Source: WHSW01 sp963851045 (GTDB taxonomy: Bacteria > Actinomycetota > Thermoleophilia > Solirubrobacterales > 70-9). Taken from it: 64,000 nucleotides of DNA. Made by a program: the position numbers and the translations under genes. Location: the NCBI GenBank assembly GCA_963851045.1, contig CAWKNC010000002.1, positions 434,001 through 498,000 on the forward strand. The letters are read 5' to 3'. This document shows positions 58,249-64,000 of this stretch, in pieces. Numbering within the stretch: the stretch's first letter is position 1; the number at the start of each line of letters is the position of its first letter. The notes below the pieces were generated by a model. The model saw nothing but the letters and a program-made list of their open reading frames with translations. It had not been told where the DNA came from and did not search any database.

Positions 58249-59199
58249 ATGAGGATCTTTGTAGTGGGCGCAGGCGGCGCGATCGGCGTGCAGCTCGTGC
58301 CGCAACTCGTTCGTAAGGGACATGAGGTGGTGGGGTTGACGCGCTCCGCATCCAAGCGCGACGCGATCGAGGCCCTCGGCGCGAAGGCGGTGATCGGCGA
58401 CGCGCTTGATCCCGAATCCATTGCGCAAGCGGTGGCAGAGGCTGAGCCGCAGGTGATCGTCCACCAGGCAACCGACCTCGCCCGCGACTTCAACGTCCGC
58501 CACTTCGACCGCACCTTTGCGATGACCAATCGTCTGCGCACGGAGGGCACCGACAACCTGCTCGCCGCCGGTCGTGCGGTCGGGATCGAGGCTTTCGTCG
58601 CGCAGAGCTTTGCCGGCTGGCCGCTCGTGCGAGAGGGCAGCATGGTCAAGGACGAGACCGCGCCGTTCGCGCCAGAACCGCCTCGCGGAATGGAGCAGAT
58701 GTTTGGCGCAATCAGGAGGCTCGAGGACAAGGTCACCTCAGCGGATTGGACGCGCGGGATCGTGCTCCGTTACGGCGGCTTCTACGGCCCCGGCACGTCG
58801 ATCGGCCTGAAGCCCGAGGAAGGCGCGCAGATCGCCGCGGTGAGGAAGCGGATGGTTCCCATCATCGGCAACGGCAGCGGATACGCGTCGATGATCCACG
58901 TCGCCGACGCCGCTTCGGCGACCGTGGCAGCGATCGAGCGCGGCGCGCCGGGCCTCTACAACGTGGTCGACGATGAGCCGGCGCCCGCGGCCGAGTGGGT
59001 TCCGGCCCTCGCGGAGGCTGTCGGGGCAAAGCCGCCCCGTCGTTTCCCGCGCTGGTTTGCCCGCCTGCTCGCCGGCGAGGCGATCACGACGCTGATGATC
59101 GAAGGGCGCGGAGCGTCTAACGCCAAGGCCAGGCGTGAGCTGGGGTGGACCCCGGAGTTCGCAAGCTGGCGGCGCGGGTTCGTCGAGGGGCTGGGCTGA
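58249..59199 (+). CDS. NAD(P)-dependent epimerase/reductase (COE-type partner of ECF41)
   Basis: A 316-residue atypical SDR. It begins MRIFVVGAGGAIGVQLVPQL with the NAD(P) motif GAGGAIG. It continues through VIHQATDLARDF-like sequence, SFAGWPLVREGS, YGGFYGPGTS and DDEPAPAAEWVPAL. It lacks a clean Y-x3-K and resembles the epimerases found beside ECF41 sigma factors (the COE group: carboxymuconolactone decarboxylases, oxidoreductases, epimerases). AAAGGAGACGACC lies before the ATG. The sigma gene starts one base after its stop. Confidence 0.8.
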   Translation: MRIFVVGAGGAIGVQLVPQLVRKGHEVVGLTRSASKRDAIEALGAKAVIGDALDPESIAQAVAEAEPQVIVHQATDLARDFNVRHFDRTFAMTNRLRTEGTDNLLAAGRAVGIEAFVAQSFAGWPLVREGSMVKDETAPFAPEPPRGMEQMFGAIRRLEDKVTSADWTRGIVLRYGGFYGPGTSIGLKPEEGAQIAAVRKRMVPIIGNGSGYASMIHVADAASATVAAIERGAPGLYNVVDDEPAPAAEWVPALAEAVGAKPPRRFPRWFARLLAGEAITTLMIEGRGASNAKARRELGWTPEFASWRRGFVEGLG

Positions 59200-59200
59200 G

Positions 59201-60115
59201 ATGGACGAGGCGGCCCAGCTCGAGGCGCTACGTCCGCGGGCCTTTGCGATCGCTTACCGAATGCTCGGCAGCGTCGCCGAGGCTGAGGATGTCGTTCAGG
59301 AGGCGATGCTGCGATACCACCGCGAGGTCGCCGACCCGGACGGGCCGCAGATCGACTCACCTCAGGCCTGGCTTTCGACCGTGGTGTCGAGGCTGGCGCT
59401 CGACGAGCTGCGCTCGGCCCGCGCGCGCCGCGAGGTCTACGTCGGCGAGTGGCTGCCGGAGCCGCTCGTCGGCGTTGGCGGCGCGGAGAGCGACGATCCG
59501 GCGAGGGAGGCGGAGACCGCCGACTCGCTCTCGCTCGCGTTCCTCGTCGTACTCGAGAGCCTGACCCCCGAGCAGCGCGCGTCCTTCCTGCTGCACGACG
59601 TTTTTGACTATCGCTTCGACGAGATCGCAACGATCGTCGGTACCAGCCCCGCCAACGCTCGCCAGCTCGCGAGCCGCGCACGGCGCGAGGTCGAGGCGCG
59701 CCGCCCGCGGTTTGAGACCTCAGCCGAACAGCGCGAACGACTTGCCGACGGATTCTTCGCGGCGTTCGGTGAGGGCGACGTGGCCGGATTGGAGCGTGTG
59801 CTTGCGGAGGACATCGAACTTCACGGCGATGGTGGCGGCAAGGTTCCGGCCCTCGCGCAGCCGATCAGCGGGCGCGTCCGCGTCGCGCGCACGATGAGCG
59901 CCTGGATGAAGGCGGCCTCGAAGTGGGGGGAGCTCAGCCTCGACCGGGTGTCCGTCAACGGACAGCCCGGAGCCCTGTTGGCGGTCGAGGGAACGGTGGC
60001 GGCCGTCATGAGCCTCGAGATCGCCGACGGCCAGATCCGCGCCGTCCGCTCGCTTGTGAATCCGGACAAGCTCGCGCACGTGCTCGTGGGGCGCGAGCAG
60101 TGGGGCGATACCTAG
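59201..60115 (+). CDS. ECF41-group RNA polymerase sigma factor (SigJ-like)
   Basis: A 304-residue ECF sigma factor with a C-terminal SnoaL-like domain instead of a separate anti-sigma factor. Region 2 reads AFAIAYRMLGSVAEAEDVV and region 4 LTPEQRASFLLHDVFDY. The three ECF41 marks are all present: WLPEP in the linker, DGGGK and, near the end, NPDKL in the C-terminal domain. In studied ECF41 proteins that domain controls activity. It should recognise the TGTCACA-N16-CGTC promoters at 58154-58218, so the operon is probably autoregulated. Confidence 0.9.
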   Translation: MDEAAQLEALRPRAFAIAYRMLGSVAEAEDVVQEAMLRYHREVADPDGPQIDSPQAWLSTVVSRLALDELRSARARREVYVGEWLPEPLVGVGGAESDDPAREAETADSLSLAFLVVLESLTPEQRASFLLHDVFDYRFDEIATIVGTSPANARQLASRARREVEARRPRFETSAEQRERLADGFFAAFGEGDVAGLERVLAEDIELHGDGGGKVPALAQPISGRVRVARTMSAWMKAASKWGELSLDRVSVNGQPGALLAVEGTVAAVMSLEIADGQIRAVRSLVNPDKLAHVLVGREQWGDT

Positions 60116-60666
60116 GCGCGACTCGAGTAGCGCAGCAGCACGACGCCGTTGTTGAAGCTCCGCGTGCCGGCGAGCTCCAGGTCCCACTGCAGGCCGTCCG
60201 GCAGCGCCCGCTTGCCGCCGCCGACGACCACGGGCGAGACGAACAGGTTGCATTCGTCGACGATGCCCGCGGCGAGCGCCTGGGCCGCGAGCGTGGGCCC
60301 GCCGATGCCGATGTCGCGGTCGGCCGAGTCCTTCATAGTTCGGACGGCGTCGATGTCGAACTCGGGCTCGATCGTCGTGCGTGCGCTCGACGCTTCGGAC
60401 AGCGTGGTGGAGAAGACGATCTTGTCGGCATCGCGCCAGATCTCCGCGTAGTCGGCGATGGCCTGGGGCTCGCCCTCGGTGTCCATCGTTTCCCACACGG
60501 CGAGCACCTCGTACATGCGGCGCCCGAGCAGATAGGTGCCGATCGCGCGCTCCAGATCGTTGACGACCGCGTGGACCTCTTCGTCGGGAGCAGACCAGTC
60601 CCAGTTGCCGTCGGCGTCGGCGACGTAGCCGTCGAGTGAGGTGATCGCGGTGTAGATGAGCTTCAT
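60112..60666 (-). CDS. RibD C-terminal/dihydrofolate reductase-like protein
   Basis: A 184-residue reductase-fold protein. It starts MKLIYTAITSLDGYVADADG, then YLLGRRMYEVLAVWETM, IGIGGPTLAAQALAAG and VSPVVVGGGKRALP, which are the usual NADPH- and substrate-side motifs of the RibD_C/YyaP group. Substrate unknown. TAGCGT ends 7 bases before the ATG. Its stop overlaps the sigma gene end by 4 bases. Confidence 0.83.
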   Translation of the reverse strand: MKLIYTAITSLDGYVADADGNWDWSAPDEEVHAVVNDLERAIGTYLLGRRMYEVLAVWETMDTEGEPQAIADYAEIWRDADKIVFSTTLSEASSARTTIEPEFDIDAVRTMKDSADRDIGIGGPTLAAQALAAGIVDECNLFVSPVVVGGGKRALPDGLQWDLELAGTRSFNNGVVLLRYSSRA

Positions 60667-60676
60667 CGCGGCGACG

Positions 60677-61436
60677 CTATCGACTTGGCGGCAGGGGAAA
60701 GAAGCCGCTGGTCCGCTCCACGTACTCGGCGAAGCCCGGACGCTTTTGCATCAGCTTCTCGGTCAGCCCCTTGCCGGAGACACGGATCAAGAGCACGCTC
60801 ATCACCAGCGGCCCGATCACGGTCCACCAGGCGCCCGCCGAGAGCGCGATCAGCCACAGGCCCCACCAGACGCAGAAGTCACCGAAGTAGTTGGGGTGGC
60901 GGGTGTAGCGCCAGAGGCCGCGGTCCATGATCGCGCCCTTGTTCTCCGGGTCGGCCTTGAAGGCCGCCAACTGGGCATCGCCGGTCGTCTCGAACGCGAG
61001 CCCGAGCGCCCAAACGGCAACACCGATCCAGTCGAGCTGTCCCGAGTCCGCCAGCCTCGCCGGCGGCGCCCTGCAGCGGAAGCGAGACGATCCAAGCGAG
61101 CGCGGCCTGAACCAAGAAGACGCGATAGAGGCTGTCGCGCGCGAAGCTATTGGAGCGCTCTCGCATCGCGGTATACCGGCGATCCTCGCCAGGCTCGCGC
61201 AGCTTGCGCCAGAGGATGTAGCCGCCGAGGCGCAGGCCCCACGCGCTCACCAGCAGCGCGAGCAACAGGCTCCGGTCCGGATCGCCATCGCCCGCCGCAA
61301 TGGCGATCCAGGCGACGACCACGAAGCAAAGGCCCCAAGCGATGTCGACGATCGACGCGTCGCGCAGCGCAACGCTGAGCGCCCAGACCGCGACCATGAA
61401 GGCGACAAGCGCGAGCGCCGAAACCCAGAAGACCAT
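60677..61436 (-). pseudogene. DUF1295 membrane reductase-like gene with a frameshift
   Basis: The N-terminal half (from ATG 61436, MVFWVSALALVAFMVAVWAL through RDSLYRVFLVQAALAWIVSL) and the C-terminal half (LDWIGVAVWALGLAFETTGD, then RGLWRYTRHPNYFGDFCVWW) are both typical of DUF1295/steroid 5-alpha-reductase-like proteins but lie in different frames. The switch is near 61050, in a GGCGG-rich run; a one-base gain explains it. If intact it would be about 252 residues and might reduce or methylate a lipid. Decay or sequencing error cannot be told apart here. Confidence 0.75.
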
Positions 61437-61505
61437 TGCCCGATCTTCGCACCTGTGAAGATGGGGTCCACGAATCGCATTGAGCTCAACGCGAGAGGCA
61501 TCTGG

Positions 61506-62495
61506 ATGAGATTGGGTAGCTGGACGATCGGAACGCTCGCGTTGATTGCGGGCATGGCGTTGGCGGCTCCCGGCGCGGCGAACGCCGGCGGGCCGAAGCT
61601 GACTGTGCCGAAGGCCGATCTCAAGGCGGCATTTCACTGCCCGGTCGACCCGACGAACGCGAGCGAGACGCCGGTGATGTTTGTCACCGGCACCGGCGCG
61701 TCCGGCGACCAGGGCTATCTGATCGGCCAGTCGGCATTCGAGTACTACGGCCATCCCGTCTGTTACATGAACTTCCCGGACTTCACGACCGCCGACATCC
61801 AGGTGTCGGTGGAGTACCTCGTCTACGGCCTGCGGCGCGAGTTCAAGATGGCTGGCCGCAAGGTCGCGGTGATTGGCATCAGCCAGGGTGGCCTGCTGCC
61901 GCGCTTCGCGCTCACCTACTGGCCGGACCTCCGCCGGAAGGTCAGCGACGTCGTCGCTGCGGCCGGCACCCAGCACGGAACGAATCTCGGCAACTGTTCC
62001 GCATCGGCGCCATGCACGCCGGCGGCCTGGCAGCAAAAGCGCCACTCCGACCTTCTTGATGCGATCAACGCTCAGTCCGACGAGACGCCGGGCGACGTCT
62101 CCTACACGACTGTCCGCTCGCTTACCGACGAGACGGTCCAGCCACAGGGAGGCAAGCGCCCGACCTCGTCGCTAGACGGCGCGCGCAACATCCTCATCCA
62201 GGACGTTTGCCCCGGGCGTGAGACCAGCCACATCGGCACGGCGGTTGACTCGGTGACCTTCGCCGCCTTCGTCGACGCCGTCGCCCACACCAAGAAGAAG
62301 AAGAAGGGCGCTGCAAAGGTCTCGCGCCTGCCGGAAAACGTCTGTGATCACCCGTATGCCGACGGTCTCGACGAGACGCAGACCACGGCGTTCTTGGCGG
62401 CCTCGGGAACACTCGTCGGCGACCAGGGCGCGCAGTCGCCGAAGGTCTCGAGCGAGCCGCGTGTCCGTGCCGTGTTCCGACGCGAGGCGCCGTAG
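61506..62495 (+). CDS. Secreted triacylglycerol lipase-like protein
   Basis: A 329-residue exported alpha/beta hydrolase. Signal peptide (LALIAGMALAAPGAANA). Oxyanion-side segment VMFVTGTGASG, then VCYMNFPDFTTADIQVS. The nucleophile elbow is GISQGG, with the serine inside it. A late Asp/His pair lies in the C-terminal half (VCPGRETSHIGT). The plan resembles Candida antarctica lipase B-like actinobacterial lipases. GAGAGG lies about 8 bases before the ATG; the frame is open upstream through the DUF1295 gene. Confidence 0.75.
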   Translation: MRLGSWTIGTLALIAGMALAAPGAANAGGPKLTVPKADLKAAFHCPVDPTNASETPVMFVTGTGASGDQGYLIGQSAFEYYGHPVCYMNFPDFTTADIQVSVEYLVYGLRREFKMAGRKVAVIGISQGGLLPRFALTYWPDLRRKVSDVVAAAGTQHGTNLGNCSASAPCTPAAWQQKRHSDLLDAINAQSDETPGDVSYTTVRSLTDETVQPQGGKRPTSSLDGARNILIQDVCPGRETSHIGTAVDSVTFAAFVDAVAHTKKKKKGAAKVSRLPENVCDHPYADGLDETQTTAFLAASGTLVGDQGAQSPKVSSEPRVRAVFRREAP

Positions 62496-62502
62496 CTGGG
62501 CG

Positions 62503-62832
62503 ATGGCCTACAGCGAGGAGCTCGCCGACCGGATTCGCACCCTGCTCGCCGATCGCGGCGAGTTGACCGAGCGCAAGATGTTCGGCGGTATCGCGTTCAT
62601 GCTCAACGGCAACATGGCCTGCGGTGTGCTCGGCGACGAGCTGATGGCACGGGTAGGCAAGGACCAGGGAGACGCGGCGCTCGCTGAGCCGCATACGCGT
62701 CCCATGGACTTCACCGGCACGCCGACGAAGGGAACGATCTACGTCGAGCCCGCGGGAATCGAGACGGATGAGCAGCTCGCCGGCTGGGTCGACGCCGCGG
62801 CGGGCTTCGCTCTCTCGCTGGCGCCGAAGTAG
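62503..62832 (+). CDS. TfoX N-terminal domain protein
   Basis: A 109-residue protein matching TfoX_N: ADRIRTLLADRGELTERKMFGGIAFMLNGNMACGV, then LMARVGKD, MDFTGTPTKGTIYVEPAG and LAGWVDAAAGF. In some bacteria TfoX domains regulate competence; most single-domain relatives are uncharacterised. It starts 7 bases after the lipase stop and may be co-transcribed with it. Confidence 0.85.
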   Translation: MAYSEELADRIRTLLADRGELTERKMFGGIAFMLNGNMACGVLGDELMARVGKDQGDAALAEPHTRPMDFTGTPTKGTIYVEPAGIETDEQLAGWVDAAAGFALSLAPK

Positions 62833-62877
62833 CGCACGGTGAACCGGTCGCTGTTGGCGCCCGTAGGGATGACGTAG

Positions 62878-63453
62878 ATGGCGCGATTGATCGGAGCATC
62901 AGCACTTGCCGTCCTGGCCATTGGCGTGTCCGCGTGCGGAGCCGGCGATCAGCCGATCGGGGCTGGCGCGACGGCCGCAAGCGGCCCCGTCCTAAGCGGC
63001 ACCCAGCCCCTCATCAATGGTGAGGAGCAGAAGCTCGGCGAGTACCGCGGCAAGGTCGTGCTCATCGTCAACACGGCCTCCGAGTGTGGGTTCACGCCGC
63101 AGTTCGGCGAACTCGAGGATCTCTACCGCGAGCGGCGCTCGGACGGGCTCATGGTTCTCGGCTTTCCGGCCGATGACGTCGCCGGACAGGAGCCCCGCGA
63201 CGATGAGGGCATCGCCGACTTCTGCGAATCGAACTTTGGCGTCAGCTTTCCGATGTTCGCGAAGTCCAACGTGGTCGAGGCGCCGGTGAACCCGCTGTTC
63301 GAGCGCCTCGCGGCGGCGGCAGGCCCGCCGAGCTGGAACTTCAACAAGTACCTGCTGGATCGCTCCGGCGAGGTCGTCGATCGCTACGACGCGTCGACCG
63401 CGCCAGACGATTCCGAGCTGCGCGGTCGGATCGACGAGCTGCTGAGCAGCTAG
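62878..63453 (+). CDS. Glutathione peroxidase-family lipoprotein
   Basis: A 191-residue secreted lipoprotein (signal ending AIGVSAC). The peroxidatic Cys is present in VNTASECGFTPQF. Downstream, the usual GFPCNQF reads GFPADDVAGQEP, so the resolving Cys and the tetrad Gln are lost. WNFNKYLLDRSGEVV keeps the Trp/Asn pair. It is probably a thiol peroxidase that uses an external resolving thiol, or has lost activity. It follows the TfoX gene by 45 bases. The end overlaps the GGDEF gene. Confidence 0.8.
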   Translation: MARLIGASALAVLAIGVSACGAGDQPIGAGATAASGPVLSGTQPLINGEEQKLGEYRGKVVLIVNTASECGFTPQFGELEDLYRERRSDGLMVLGFPADDVAGQEPRDDEGIADFCESNFGVSFPMFAKSNVVEAPVNPLFERLAAAAGPPSWNFNKYLLDRSGEVVDRYDASTAPDDSELRGRIDELLSS

Positions 63454-64000
63454 ACGGCCCGCAGGGCCGCGCGCGACTCGCCCTCAGTGAAGATCCGCAC
63501 GCGGTCGCGGCCCGCCTGCTTGGCCTCATACATCGCCGCGTCGGCATCGCTGACGAGACGCTCAACGCCTCGCGCTTGGCCGTCGCCGGTGCCGAACGTG
63601 GCGACGCCGACGCTGGTTGTCACCTTGATGCCTGCGCTATGCGCGTCAACCGCAGCTCCAACGACGGCACGCAGGCTCTCGGCCGTATCGATCGCCTCGT
63701 CGCGCCCAGCGTGGGGGAGGACGATCCCGAATTCGTCCCCACCGAGGCGGCCGACGATGTCGGAGGTGCGCAGGCGACCCTGGATCGCGCGTGCGACGGC
63801 CACGAGCAGCTCGTCGCCGGCGCTGTGTCCGCGTGAGTCGTTGACGAGTTTGAACGCGTCAAGGTCGAGGATGAGCAGCGCGCCACCGGTTTCGTAGCGC
63901 TCGGCTGCGGCAAGCTCGCGCTCGAGCTCGGCCGCGAAGCGACGGCGGTTGTAGATACCGGTCAGCGGATCGTGGTCGGCGAGATACTGAAGCTCGGTCT
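63450..64000 (-). CDS. GGDEF diguanylate cyclase (partial, C-terminal part)
   Basis: The C-terminal 183 residues of a protein that continues past the window. It includes DPLTGIYNRRRFAAELE, LLILDLDAFKLVND, the inhibitory site RxxD five residues before GGDEF (RTSDIVGRLGGDEF), and the late segments SVGVATFG and DADAAMYEAKQAGRDRV. Active-site and product-inhibition residues are intact, so it should make cyclic di-GMP. N-terminal sensor domains lie outside the window. It overlaps the peroxidase gene end by 4 bases. Confidence 0.9.
   Translation of the reverse strand, partial: TELQYLADHDPLTGIYNRRRFAAELERELAAAERYETGGALLILDLDAFKLVNDSRGHSAGDELLVAVARAIQGRLRTSDIVGRLGGDEFGIVLPHAGRDEAIDTAESLRAVVGAAVDAHSAGIKVTTSVGVATFGTGDGQARGVERLVSDADAAMYEAKQAGRDRVRIFTEGESRAALRAV

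Noticed and set aside
60677..61436. Programmed frameshift in the DUF1295 gene
   Set aside because: The switch region lacks a slippery heptamer; a one-base indel is simpler.
1..64000. CRISPR arrays, rRNA genes, insertion sequences, replication origin
   Set aside because: No regularly spaced repeats, rRNA cores, transposase motifs or DnaA-box clusters were noticed in reading the window.

Overview
The window is visibly G+C-rich. It shows frequent GTG starts, many 1- to 4-base stop/start overlaps (ATGA, GTGA, TGATG), a mycobacterial-type CysM homologue, an ECF41 sigma factor and many apparently leaderless transcripts. Together these point to a high-GC actinobacterium, most plausibly of the Thermoleophilia/Solirubrobacterales type; the taxon is an inference, and no rRNA is present to settle it. 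No CRISPR array, insertion sequence, prophage or replication origin was seen. One tRNA gene (Gly, CCC) lies at 53.8 kb.

Layout. 0-2.6 kb: the end of a polar amino-acid ABC importer, a small methyltransferase and a secreted esterase-like protein. 2.6-3.6 kb: a CysM-like cysteine synthase. 3.6-30.6 kb: a large surface-glycan locus with GT2 and GT4 glycosyltransferases, methyltransferases, a Wzm/Wzt-type ABC polysaccharide exporter, two CDP-paratose-2-epimerase-like enzymes and two polyprenyl-phosphate-sugar-synthase-like GT2 enzymes. It also holds six paralogous polytopic membrane proteins with GT-C-like features and a second kind of large membrane protein. An unrelated block (a possible queuosine-salvage-like protein, a JAMM protease, a zinc-ribbon membrane protein) sits inside it at 21.1-22.9 kb. 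30.5-39 kb: DUF1152 and DUF1802 proteins, a hydantoinase/oxoprolinase pair, a zinc-binding small protein with a strong promoter, NadB and a histone-deacetylase-family amidohydrolase. 39-47 kb: a coiled-coil/helix-hairpin-helix protein, a GT4 enzyme, an orphan Flp-type pilin, rph-rdgB, a cation-efflux protein, a roadblock-like protein, a secreted protein and a TauE/SafE permease. 47-53.8 kb: a secreted propeller-like protein, then a sigma factor fused to a zinc finger, a membrane segment and a long extracytoplasmic tail. That gene is coupled to two secreted-protein genes that are both broken by single-base indels; a CcmH/CcmG pair follows. 53.8-64 kb: tRNA-Gly, a STAS protein, a degenerate membrane HD-GYP protein, a PfkB kinase, a GNAT protein, an ECF41 sigma/epimerase/small membrane protein divergon, a RibD-type reductase, a frameshifted DUF1295 gene, a lipase, a TfoX-like protein, a glutathione peroxidase-like lipoprotein and the end of a GGDEF protein.

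How the parts work together. In the glycan locus, GT2 enzymes resembling dolichol-phosphate-mannose synthases could load sugars onto a polyprenyl carrier. The six paralogous membrane proteins could then transfer those sugars outside the membrane. Other chains would be built inside the cell, methylated, and exported by the ABC transporter, whose ATPase carries a carbohydrate-recognition domain. The six-paralogue family is the best candidate for an undescribed system. The ECF41 divergon is the best-supported regulatory finding: both divergent promoters match TGTCAC[A/G]-N16-CGTC, and one drives a small membrane protein not normally listed with such systems.
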